A stretch of DNA of 64,000 nt, taken from positions 30,841-94,840 of the forward strand of contig JAUNVB010000003.1 of assembly GCA_030537835.1 (NCBI GenBank), written 5' to 3'. Each line of letters begins with the position of its first letter. Within the stretch, counting starts at the first letter, position 1. The stretch is from Andreesenia angusta (GTDB lineage: Bacteria; Bacillota; Clostridia; Tissierellales; Gottschalkiaceae). The position numbers and the translations under genes are program-made. The notes beneath the pieces are model-generated. The model had not been told where the DNA came from, did no database searches, and saw only the letters and a program-made list of their open reading frames with translations. This document shows positions 36,258-44,716 of this stretch, piece by piece.

Positions 36258-37995
36258 CGAATCGCCTCCTAGACATCTGATTTAAATACTGTTCTCTATA
36301 CCATTTCCCAACTCTCATAAGTTCTTCATCAGTACCTCTTTCTACAATTTTCCCATCTTTTAAGACGATTATTTCATCGAGATCTTTTATCTGAGATATT
36401 CTGTGACTAGCTATTATTGTAGTCTTATTCTTTCTCTTCTTATTTATATTTTCTATTATATTTTTCTCAGTATTACCATCTACTGCACTCATACAATCAT
36501 CTAATATCAATATTTCAGGATTTTTCAATAATGCTCTTGCTATTGCAATCCTCTGCTTCTGTCCTCCAGATAAAGAAACTCCCTTCTCTCCACATAGTGT
36601 ATTTAATCCCTCTGGAAATTTCGATATATCTTTCTCTAAATCAGAGAGTCTAACAGCTTCTTCTATCTCAAAATCTGTTGCTTCTGGTTTTGAAAGTCTT
36701 ATATTGTCTTTTATACTCTTAGAAAATATCATATGATTCTGAGGTGCATAGGCTATATTATCTCTTATGCTCTTAATACTATAATTATCCATAGATTGAC
36801 CATTTAGGTATATCTTACTCGTATCGGCTGGATAGAATGATAACAATTGCTTTAATAATGTGCTCTTTCCAGATCCGGTCTTCCCGAGAACACCTAAAGA
36901 GCTTCCTCTTTTTAACTTAATATTTATATTTTTCAATATATCTTCTTTAGAAGATGGATATCTAAAATTAAAGCCTTTAAACTCTATATCTGGATCCTTT
37001 CCTATATCAATTACATTATCCTTTTCTACAATATCTTCTTTGTAATCTAAGACTTCCTGTATTCTATCCATAGACGCATTAGCCTGTTGTCTCATATTTA
37101 TGAAATTACCAAATGCATACATAGGCCATACAAGCATATTTAAATAATATGTGAAGGATACCAATTGCCCTACAGTTATATCACCAATAGATATAAGATA
37201 TGAGCCATAACCTAAAGCTATTACGAATGTCATAGCAGGTATTATCTTCTGTATAGGAGTCATCAGAGCTTCATATTTTACTACATCGATATTTCTATCA
37301 CATAGCTCTTCTCCTCTTTTTTCAAATTCTAGATTTCGAAGTTTCTGAAGATTGAAAACTCTAATAATTCTTATACCTTCAACATCTTCTAATGCACTAT
37401 CATTTAGTTTATCAAAAGCTTCCTGAACAAGAGTCCATCTAGTATAGATTTTCTTTCCAATCCATATACATAGATAAGCTAATATAGGTAGTGGAATTAT
37501 AGAAAATAATGTCAATTTAAAATCCACAACTATCATCATAACTATTATTATACATATTGGAAATACTGTTGAATCAAAAAAATTCAAAAGCCCAAAACCA
37601 GCTAAATCAGTAAGACTTGTGACATCATTCGTAGCTTTTCCCATAAGTGAGCCTGTTGAATTCTTTTCAAAAAATTTTAAAGACTGTCTGAGAAATTTAT
37701 TCATAAGGTTCTCTCTAGACTTATACTCTATTTCATCTGCGCCTCTAAATGTAAAGTATGACCAGCCCATTGCTAAGAAATACTTTATTATTATTATCAC
37801 AAAAGTTATACCTATTATGAAAAAGAATCTATTCAAACTCACTGAATTTGTAAATATTAAATCTGTAAGTTTTCCAGTTATATAAGGTGGAAATAATCCA
37901 ACAATATCGCTTAATAAAAGAAATATTATAGCTAATATATATTTCTTTTTATAATAAGATATAAACCATTTGAATTTGCTAAACACATATTTCAC
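36235..37995 (-). CDS. ABC exporter subunit, YheI/LmrC-like
   Basis: A 586-residue half-transporter with a six-helix domain and an ATPase domain: Walker A GKTGSGKST, signature LSGGQKQR, Walker B ILILDDCMSAVD and switch His IIASHRIS. Asp replaces the catalytic Glu after Walker B, the usual degenerate site of YheI/LmrC subunits, which confirms a heterodimer with the downstream gene. It begins 80 bp after the terminator of small RNA 3, so it may share control with that locus. Confidence 0.92.
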   Translation of the reverse strand: MKYVFSKFKWFISYYKKKYILAIIFLLLSDIVGLFPPYITGKLTDLIFTNSVSLNRFFFIIGITFVIIIIKYFLAMGWSYFTFRGADEIEYKSRENLMNKFLRQSLKFFEKNSTGSLMGKATNDVTSLTDLAGFGLLNFFDSTVFPICIIIVMMIVVDFKLTLFSIIPLPILAYLCIWIGKKIYTRWTLVQEAFDKLNDSALEDVEGIRIIRVFNLQKLRNLEFEKRGEELCDRNIDVVKYEALMTPIQKIIPAMTFVIALGYGSYLISIGDITVGQLVSFTYYLNMLVWPMYAFGNFINMRQQANASMDRIQEVLDYKEDIVEKDNVIDIGKDPDIEFKGFNFRYPSSKEDILKNINIKLKRGSSLGVLGKTGSGKSTLLKQLLSFYPADTSKIYLNGQSMDNYSIKSIRDNIAYAPQNHMIFSKSIKDNIRLSKPEATDFEIEEAVRLSDLEKDISKFPEGLNTLCGEKGVSLSGGQKQRIAIARALLKNPEILILDDCMSAVDGNTEKNIIENINKKRKNKTTIIASHRISQIKDLDEIIVLKDGKIVERGTDEELMRVGKWYREQYLNQMSRRRFDEKQDTQ

Positions 37996-38074
37996 CTCTC
38001 TATATCTAATATATCATAGATTATTTATTTAATTATAAAAATATAACTATTTAATTAAAATCAAATTAAAGCAT

Positions 38075-38368
38075 AAAAAAAGCTCCCATCTCTGGGAGCA
38101 TCTGCTTCTTACTACGTTTATAGGGGATACGCTTTCTGCCGATTGAGGCTTGTATTTTCGGGTTTTGAGGCTTAAAATTTAAATTTTAAAAGAGGTTAAC
38201 TTAATTTTAATTTTCTCGACAGAAATATTAAGTAAGTATTTATTAGCAGTTAGACTTCTCTTTCGAGATTCTCCTAAGAGCAATCCCCGCCGTCTCACGG
38301 TTAGCTATTATAAACCTTACGATTTATAAAAGCAAATGATAAATTGAGGTTTTAAATATTTCTTTCTA
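38075..38368 (-). ncRNA. Candidate small RNA 3 of a three-copy family (long form)
   Basis: Minus-strand transcript of about 295 nt, ended by GCTCCCA, four-base loop, TGGGAGC and seven T. It shares the 5' segment (GAAAGAAATATTTAAAACCTCAAT) and the 3' block (CGTATCCCCT) with small RNA 1. Four RRCCTC boxes. TTTCTGTCGA pairs with TCGGCAGAAA at the position where small RNA 1 pairs ACTTTCTACT with AGTAGAAAGT: different bases, same helix. It also carries about 90 nt of extra sequence after the first box, with three small hairpins, two capped by GNRA-type tetraloops (GTAA, GAAA). No reading frame of note. Confidence 0.7.
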
Positions 38369-38374
38369 TAAACA

Positions 38375-38403
38375 ATGATAATAGAATTCATTGTCATAGT
38401 CAA
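38375..38403 (-). promoter_or_regulatory. Promoter of small RNA 3
   Basis: Minus strand TTGACT (38403-38398), 17 bp, TATCAT (38380-38375), behind an A-rich tract. ACAATGA and TCATTGT form a perfect inverted repeat (9-bp gap) over the spacer and -10. Confidence 0.8.
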
Positions 38404-38466
38404 GTCTTTTTTTTAAATTTTTTTATGTTTTTTTATTTCACCTCTTTATCCCAGTAAATACAAAGC

Positions 38467-39348
38467 CTACTCATTTAATGTTTTTTTATCTTTTCTTTCT
38501 TTTTTCACCTCTGGATTTATTAAATCTTCTTCAGAATAATAATCTAAGAAAAAATATTTCTCTCTATCTTTTTCAAATCCTAAAACACCATCTAGATTCA
38601 CATTCTGAGCAGCTCTGAATATAGATTTATCTACATTATTGAAATTCTTTTTTAAATCCTCTATTAAATCCTTAATTTCAAACCTCTTATTCCCTATTCT
38701 CTTAGCTGCAACCATGCATGCGCAATTTAAAGGCATTATTCCACTATTATTCGTAAATCTTATTATATCTTTTTCTTCAATTAAATACATAGGTCTTATA
38801 AGTTCCATATTTTCAAAATTATCTGATTTTAATTTTGGAAGCATAGTCTTAAAATTACCAGAATATAGTACGTTTAGCATTGTTGTCTCTATCACATCAT
38901 TGAAATGATGACCTAATGCAACCTTATTACATCCTAATTCTTCTGCTCTTGCATATAGAGCCCCTCTTCTCATCCTAGCGCATATATAGCAAGGATAATC
39001 TCCGGCTATTCTATCTGCTGCTTCAAAAATCCCTGTTTCAAATATCTTAATTGGAATATTTAAGTATTCACAGTTCTCAATCAAAAGCTCTCTTACATCC
39101 TGATGATATCCTGGATCTAAGGCTATAAATTCCAAATCAAATTCAAATTGACCATGTCTTCTAAGCTCTTGAAATAATTTTGCTAATAATAGACTGTCCT
39201 TTCCTCCTGATACTGCTATAGCAATTTTATCTCCTGGTTCTATTAATTCATACTCCTTTATTCCTTTTACGAATTTTGACCATATCTTTTTTCTGTACTT
39301 CTTAATTATGCTTCTCTCTATCTCTTTTAATTCTAATTTATCTTCCAA
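38467..39348 (-). CDS. TtcA-like PP-loop tRNA thiolation protein
   Basis: A 293-residue ATP pyrophosphatase-type protein. It has the PP-loop IAIAVSGGKDSLLLAK (about 43-58), a CxxC pair in YPCYICARMRRGALYARAEELG, the ALGHHFNDVIETTMLN block and a late NCACM cysteine pair. This is the TtcA/TtuA pattern, in which an iron-sulphur cluster and ATP activation are used to put sulphur on tRNA (TtcA: 2-thiocytidine 32). Which base is modified is not clear. It forms a two-gene unit with the small gene just upstream. Confidence 0.85.
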   Translation of the reverse strand: MEDKLELKEIERSIIKKYRKKIWSKFVKGIKEYELIEPGDKIAIAVSGGKDSLLLAKLFQELRRHGQFEFDLEFIALDPGYHQDVRELLIENCEYLNIPIKIFETGIFEAADRIAGDYPCYICARMRRGALYARAEELGCNKVALGHHFNDVIETTMLNVLYSGNFKTMLPKLKSDNFENMELIRPMYLIEEKDIIRFTNNSGIMPLNCACMVAAKRIGNKRFEIKDLIEDLKKNFNNVDKSIFRAAQNVNLDGVLGFEKDREKYFFLDYYSEEDLINPEVKKERKDKKTLNE

Positions 39349-39350
39349 TT

Positions 39351-39689
39351 CTATATTTCCTTTCCAAGCATCCTCAGTGCAACTATTAATGACTCTTTAT
39401 CGCTTCCTATCATCATAAATACACCCATCCACATCTCAAAAAAGCCTTCAAGTATTCTTCTCCCTTTTGGTGCAAGAGAAGCTTCATCTAGCGATTCATC
39501 TAAAATCCTTTCTATATCTCTAGATTTCAATTCTCCATTGCTTTGTCTTAATTCTCTAGATAGTTTTTCTTTCAATATTGGAATATTCTTTTCTATTATA
39601 TTGAAATGCTTATTCATTTCTTCAACAGATACTGTGTCGATATCTAAATCTGCACCTGGCAAATTATTCCCTGTAATCTTGCTCTTCAA
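39351..39689 (-). CDS. Conserved-looking hypothetical protein
   Basis: A 112-residue soluble protein, predicted mainly helical (SVEEMNKHFNIIEKNIPILKEKLSRELRQ; RDIERILDESLDEA), ending with a more hydrophobic GFFEMWMGVFMMIG helix. I do not recognise a family. It is two bases upstream of the TtcA-like gene in the same direction, so the two are probably co-expressed. There is nothing catalytic to see. Confidence 0.6.
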   Translation of the reverse strand: MKSKITGNNLPGADLDIDTVSVEEMNKHFNIIEKNIPILKEKLSRELRQSNGELKSRDIERILDESLDEASLAPKGRRILEGFFEMWMGVFMMIGSDKESLIVALRMLGKEI

Positions 39690-39834
39690 TTTTAATCATT
39701 CCTCTCTTAATCATTATTATTAAAATTATTAAGAATATATTTATTTTCATTTAATCTTCTATCGCTTGATATATGCATTCTTCGACTATATAATATTATA
39801 TAGTAATTTACAAATAAATTTAAGGTGTGAATAG

Positions 39835-42192
39835 ATGATTAATAATATTTCAGGACTTTCTTCAGAGGAAGTTGAAGAAAGAATTAGAAAAAATCTAGTC
39901 AATGGAGAGCCTGAAGAAGCCGGAAGATCTATTTCGGATATTATAAAGACGAATACTTTCACTTTCTTCAATGGCTTAAATCTAGCTCTTGCCATTTTAG
40001 TAATAATAGCAGGCTCCCCTAAAAATATGCTCTTTGCCGGTGTAATCTTAACTAATACTCTTACAGGTATATATCAAGAATTAAAAGCTCGAAAAGTATT
40101 AAAAGAGCTTTCTCTTATAAATAAGCATAATGTAAAAGTTATTAGAAATAGTGAAAAAATCAGCATTCCTTTAAAGGATCTAGTCTTAGATGATATATTA
40201 GTCCTAGAGCCAGGGGATGAAGTAATGGCTGATGGAATCTTAATAACTGATAATCCTATAGAAGTTGATATATCTTCTTTAACTGGTGAATCAGATCCTG
40301 AAATCTATAAAAAGGGTGATTATATACTATCGGGAAGTCTAGTATTTGCTGGTTCTGGCTATCTAAAGACTGATAAAATAGGAAAAGATACCTATATTAC
40401 GAAATTATCTGATAGCGTAAAAGAATTTAAAATAGTCAATTCCGAACTTAAAAACTCTATAGATAAAGTAATTCGTTTTTTAGTCAGAATAATAATACCT
40501 CTAGGATTGATGCTAATAATATCACAAATGGTCTTTGCTGAAAAACCTTGGAGAGAAGCTCTTCTAAGTACTATTGCAGGGATCATAAGTATGATACCTG
40601 AGGGTTTGATACTTCTGACAACGCTCTCCTTCTTTATGGGGGTCATAAGGCTTGCAAAATGGAATACATTAGTACAAGAGCTTCCCGCTACTGAGGTCTT
40701 AGCAAGAGTCGATACTCTATGCTTAGATAAAACAGGCACTATAACTAAAGGGAGTATTATTCTCTCAGAACTTATAAATTTATCTGATGATGATTCAAAA
40801 GTAGATTTTGAACTATTCGTAATCGCCTCCGCTTTTGATATTGCTAATCCAACACAAACTGCAGTAATAAATTATGTGAATGAAAATATAGATATAGATA
40901 AGTTTTCAGATATAGAATTAAATAATTCTATAAAAGAATTAATTCCTTTTAATTCTGAAAGAAAATACAGTGCTGTCGTATTAAAAGATGGATTAGAAAT
41001 TTATCTTGGTGCTCCTGAGATCATATTAAACGGTGAGTATCAAAGAATAAAAGCACTTTGCGAAAAGTATAATTCTCTTGGTAAGCGTGTATTGCTTCTT
41101 GGTAGTTCTGAAAATAAGCTTTCAGCATTATTGATTTTTGAAGATGAAATAAGAGAGAGTGCTAATAAAACTATCGATTATTTTGAAAATCAAGGTGTCG
41201 ATATAAAAATAATATCAGGTGATAATCCGATTACAGTATCTAATATTGCTAAAGCTGCTGGAGTAGATAATGCAGAAAATTATATCGATGCTTATGAGCT
41301 TCCTAAGGATAAAGAAGAATTGAAAAAAATATTAAATACTAAATCAGTTTTCGGTCGTGTAAGGCCTGAACAAAAGCGAGATATAGTCGAAGCTTTACAA
41401 GAAATGGGACGAACAGTAGCAATGACTGGTGATGGAATAAATGATGTGCTAGCTCTAAAAAAAGCTGACTGTGCTATTGCTCTTGCTAATGGAAATGAAG
41501 CAACTAAATCTATAGCTCATTTAGTGCTTTTAGATGAGGACTTCTCTAATCTAACTCATGTAGTAGATGAAGGCAGAAGAATTATAAATAATCTTGAGAA
41601 GAATGCATGTCTATATCTGTCAAAAACGATATACTCTATACTTCTTTCTCTATTCTTTGCATTGACTCTAAACCCTTATCCTTTCATTCCTATTCAACTA
41701 ACATTAATAGGTGGACTGACTATAGGTATTCCTTCTTTTATTTTGGCTTTTGAGGCAAATTTTGAGAAGGTTAAAAAGGGATTTCTTAAGAGAGTTATGG
41801 CATCTACTATTCCTAAAGGATTTGGAATAGCCTTTATATTGATTCTTACCTTTATCTTCATGGAGTCAATGGGCCTAGATTTAGATACTATTAGAACCTT
41901 CTCCACACTATTATTAGGATTTATGGGTATTATGGTGCTTGCAATAATGTCAATGCCATTAAATAAACTAAAGTCAATAATCGTATTGACTGTAACTGCT
42001 CTATTTTTATTTGCTTTTACATTTCCTTTAGGTAGAAAGGCTTTCTCATTTACCTATATGCCTTTAAAATATATAGTCTATGCTCTAGTATTGACCTTTA
42101 TTTCTTTTTTTGTAATGAAATTATTCGAAACTCTGTATTTAAAGTTCATAGAATTTCGATTCTATAAGAGATCCGAAATAAAAAAAAGATAA
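39835..42192 (+). CDS. Cation-transporting P-type ATPase
   Basis: A 785-residue P-type ATPase. Actuator domain with LTGES (about 150), phosphorylation site LDKTGTITKG (Asp about 299), P-domain motif TGDGINDVLALKKADCAIA (about 535-553), and about ten membrane helices (two before, two around and six after the ATP domains). The M4 segment contains IPEGLILL, a PEGL-type motif as in calcium and other non-heavy-metal pumps, not the CPC of copper or zinc pumps. The ion is therefore probably Ca, Mg or another hard cation; CtpE-like calcium ATPases are a possible match. Ribosome site AAGGTG. It converges with the AraC gene. Confidence 0.9.
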   Translation: MINNISGLSSEEVEERIRKNLVNGEPEEAGRSISDIIKTNTFTFFNGLNLALAILVIIAGSPKNMLFAGVILTNTLTGIYQELKARKVLKELSLINKHNVKVIRNSEKISIPLKDLVLDDILVLEPGDEVMADGILITDNPIEVDISSLTGESDPEIYKKGDYILSGSLVFAGSGYLKTDKIGKDTYITKLSDSVKEFKIVNSELKNSIDKVIRFLVRIIIPLGLMLIISQMVFAEKPWREALLSTIAGIISMIPEGLILLTTLSFFMGVIRLAKWNTLVQELPATEVLARVDTLCLDKTGTITKGSIILSELINLSDDDSKVDFELFVIASAFDIANPTQTAVINYVNENIDIDKFSDIELNNSIKELIPFNSERKYSAVVLKDGLEIYLGAPEIILNGEYQRIKALCEKYNSLGKRVLLLGSSENKLSALLIFEDEIRESANKTIDYFENQGVDIKIISGDNPITVSNIAKAAGVDNAENYIDAYELPKDKEELKKILNTKSVFGRVRPEQKRDIVEALQEMGRTVAMTGDGINDVLALKKADCAIALANGNEATKSIAHLVLLDEDFSNLTHVVDEGRRIINNLEKNACLYLSKTIYSILLSLFFALTLNPYPFIPIQLTLIGGLTIGIPSFILAFEANFEKVKKGFLKRVMASTIPKGFGIAFILILTFIFMESMGLDLDTIRTFSTLLLGFMGIMVLAIMSMPLNKLKSIIVLTVTALFLFAFTFPLGRKAFSFTYMPLKYIVYALVLTFISFFVMKLFETLYLKFIEFRFYKRSEIKKR

Positions 42193-42216
42193 ATCAGAAT
42201 CTGATTTATCTTTTTT
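42182..42216. terminator. Terminator overlapping the ends of the ATPase and AraC genes
   Basis: Stem AAAAAAGATAAATCAG / CTGATTTATCTTTTTT with a three-base loop. It includes the ATPase stop codon and reaches the stop of the converging gene, so it can work both ways. Confidence 0.85.
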
Positions 42217-42976
42217 AACTTCCATCGAAAATTATAGAGTTCATTATTCTATTCTTAATTAATTTATCTTTGATACTATTCTTTTCTTTCTTCTTATCTA
42301 TATTCTCTTCTGCTAATTCATTCTTTACTGATATCTTTCTATATTCTCCAGGACTTATGCCTTCAAGCTTTTTAAATACATAGTTAAAATATGATTGACT
42401 ATTAAATCCACATTCTATAGATATTTCTAATATACTATTATTTGTATTCAATAGGTAATCTTTAGCTTTTTTTATTCTCACTATATTCAAATACTTGCTG
42501 AAACTCTCTCCTACATATTCTTTAAATATTGTAGAAAGATAATTTGTACTCATATTATACTTTTTTGCTATATCTCCTAGTTCTAATTCTCTTGATGAAT
42601 TAGAGTTTATATAGCAGAGGATATCATTGATTATCTGATTATCCGTTTTTATAGAATTTTTCGAATAAAGATATATATAATACTCTATCATCTTAAATCC
42701 TATATCATATGTCTCCATAAAGTCTGATGCTAGCTCTATCTCCTTCATAAAACTATTTCTTTTTTTAAATGCTTCTTTCTTACAATTTCTACAATAAAAG
42801 TTTTGATATAATAATGTATTTAAAGATATAAGGTAATTTTTCATAGCTCTTATATATGAATACGAACCTAGGTCGTATTCAGATAAATTATTTATAATTT
42901 CTTCAAATCTTTTTTTTGCCTTTATCTCATCATTTAAATATATGCTTTTTATTATTTCTTGTTCTGCTTCAAACAA
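42215..42976 (-). CDS. AraC family transcriptional regulator
   Basis: A 253-residue regulator. The C-terminal third is an AraC/XylS double HTH: LGDIAKKYNMSTNYLSTIFKEYVGESFSKYLNIVRIKKAKDYL, then NSILEISIECGFNSQSYFNYVFKKLEGISPGEYRK. The N-terminal part (about 1-140) is helical with a CRNCKKE cysteine pair of unknown role, possibly metal binding. It is the last gene of a three-gene operon, 8 bp after the UPF0104 protein, so it may control that operon or metal or lipid genes elsewhere. Confidence 0.9.
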   Translation of the reverse strand: MFEAEQEIIKSIYLNDEIKAKKRFEEIINNLSEYDLGSYSYIRAMKNYLISLNTLLYQNFYCRNCKKEAFKKRNSFMKEIELASDFMETYDIGFKMIEYYIYLYSKNSIKTDNQIINDILCYINSNSSRELELGDIAKKYNMSTNYLSTIFKEYVGESFSKYLNIVRIKKAKDYLLNTNNSILEISIECGFNSQSYFNYVFKKLEGISPGEYRKISVKNELAEENIDKKKEKNSIKDKLIKNRIMNSIIFDGS

Positions 42977-42984
42977 AGTATCAC

Positions 42985-43986
42985 CTATAATCCTTTCCTC
43001 TTAAGTAGTTTATCTAATAAAAGATATAATCCACTGATTATAAATTCAAACCAAAATGTTATAAATCTAAAAACTATAGATATCATGAATCCTTGATATA
43101 CCAATACAGAGCTTAGTTTTAATAAAAAAGTCATTGAAGCTTCAAAGCTTCCTATACTTCCTGGAAGTAAAGGTATCATTCCTATAGCATAAGTTATATA
43201 AGTTATAGGAAATATATCTATAAAATTTATATTAATACCGAATCCTATGAGAACTATATAGAGTTTGAATGCAAATAATAGCCAAATAACAAATCCTAAT
43301 ACTATTTGATTGAATAATAAACTTCTATTATTAATTATATTCTTAGATATATTCATATAATTTTTTATACTATTTTCTATATTCTTCTTCATCTTTTCAG
43401 ATTTTATAAATCGCTTTACATATTTAATACTTAAATTTGGTCTAAAAAATATAAGTATTGTAATAAATAGAAATAAGATGCTGATAAATATAGATAAAAT
43501 CATTATCGATCTAAATGTTTCTAATTTATTCCATTTATCTATAAATAGGAATAATGACGATAGTATAGTAAGTATTAAAAAGGAAAAAAGAGATACTGAC
43601 TTCTGTACTCCCGTTATAGCAATAGCTTCCGTTCTATTTATTTTCAATATTGTTTCCATCCTATAAATTCTGGCTAATTCTCCACCGACTTTAACTCCTG
43701 GAGTCAATGAGTCTACAATATTCCCGATACAATTAATTTTGAAAATATCCATAAATCTTATCTTACGTCCCGTCCATCTTCCTATACTCTTCCATTGAAT
43801 ATTTACGAGTATAATAGTTATTATTTGAAAAAATAATGCTAAACATAGATATTTTACATTCATGCTCTTTAAGCTCTCAAAAGTTTCTTTAAAATCAATA
43901 GTCTTCAATAGATATATAAATAGTATGAATAGTATAAAATAAACTATTTTTTTAATATTCTCTTTCAATCCCCTCAGCTTTCTCAA
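42985..43986 (-). CDS. UPF0104 / lysylphosphatidylglycerol synthase TM-region protein
   Basis: A 333-residue membrane protein with about eight helices. It has the conserved family blocks NIVDSLTPGVKVGGELARIYRM (about 90-110) and MIPLLPGSIGSFEASMTFLLKL (about 280). These match the flippase half of MprF (PF03706), without the synthase domain. Stand-alone members are thought to move lipids or polyprenyl-linked molecules across the membrane. It overlaps the methyltransferase gene upstream by 35 bp. Confidence 0.87.
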   Translation of the reverse strand: MRKLRGLKENIKKIVYFILFILFIYLLKTIDFKETFESLKSMNVKYLCLALFFQIITIILVNIQWKSIGRWTGRKIRFMDIFKINCIGNIVDSLTPGVKVGGELARIYRMETILKINRTEAIAITGVQKSVSLFSFLILTILSSLFLFIDKWNKLETFRSIMILSIFISILFLFITILIFFRPNLSIKYVKRFIKSEKMKKNIENSIKNYMNISKNIINNRSLLFNQIVLGFVIWLLFAFKLYIVLIGFGININFIDIFPITYITYAIGMIPLLPGSIGSFEASMTFLLKLSSVLVYQGFMISIVFRFITFWFEFIISGLYLLLDKLLKRKGL

Positions 43987-44539
43987 TTAATAAGACCTCT
44001 TTCATAGTGTTAAATTTTGAGCTAAAACTTTCTGTTACTATATTCACATTATCTATTCCTAGTTTTTCTTTTTTCACATCACTATAAAATCCCTTTAAAC
44101 AATCTTTAGGCATTCTAACTATGACTTTATTGCCATATTTACAAGTATTTAAAACATTTCTTATTATCTTCTCTCTAGGATGAACTTGTAATGCTATATG
44201 AATTATATCGAATTTTTTACAATCAATAGAATTCCCATTCCCATATTCTATATCAATTTCTTTTTCTAAATTTAATTTTTTTATAAGGTTTTCTGCTTTT
44301 CTCAAAGCCTTAAGATCTACATCTATGACTTTCACTTTTGCATTCGTCAATTTGTTTATAAGTATTGCTGTGCACGGTACAGAACCGCCACCTATACATA
44401 AAACTCTATCGCTCGACTTAATCCCTGAAACTCTTATTTCATTTTTTACTATATTCTGATAGTAACGCTCTATAATCTTTACTAATATACCGAATCCTGA
44501 AAATTGATATTCTATATTTTTAGTTATACTAGCTATCAT
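43952..44539 (-). CDS. SAM-dependent methyltransferase-like, nicotianamine-synthase-type fold
   Basis: A 195-residue protein. It has a helical start (NIEYQFSGFGILVKIIERYYQ), then a SAM-binding strand/turn VLCIGGGSVPCTAILINKL, the second-strand acid KVIDVDLKALRKAENL and NGNSIDCKKFDIIHIALQVHPREKIIRNVL. The GGGSVPCTA loop followed by the DVD strand resembles nicotianamine synthase and other small-molecule methyltransferases. Function is not certain. First gene of the operon with the UPF0104 and AraC genes. A plain class I methyltransferase is the alternative. Confidence 0.65.
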   Translation of the reverse strand: MIASITKNIEYQFSGFGILVKIIERYYQNIVKNEIRVSGIKSSDRVLCIGGGSVPCTAILINKLTNAKVKVIDVDLKALRKAENLIKKLNLEKEIDIEYGNGNSIDCKKFDIIHIALQVHPREKIIRNVLNTCKYGNKVIVRMPKDCLKGFYSDVKKEKLGIDNVNIVTESFSSKFNTMKEVLLIEKAEGIEREY

Positions 44540-44673
44540 TATCTCTTATCCTTTCTCATATCTTATTTAGAAGCTATTCTTTTATATTTTTTTTTCTTTA
44601 TCAATATATTATACTATTTAAAGTTAACGAATACTATTATCATCCGTTTCTTTTTTAAATTTTATTTCTAAAG

Positions 44674-44702
44674 AAAATTAGCGGATTTAATCCGCTAATT
44701 TT
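44674..44702 (-). terminator. Terminator of the second feo operon
   Basis: Perfect 12-bp stem AAAATTAGCGGA / TCCGCTAATTTT with a five-base loop, A/T tracts on both sides. It follows feoB2 on the minus strand. Confidence 0.85.
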
Positions 44703-44716
44703 TTTAACAAATATTT

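Noticed and set aside
43952..44539. Staphylopine-type cntKLM metallophore cluster
   Set aside because: Only a possible NAS-like enzyme is present; no histidine racemase or opine dehydrogenase gene is near.
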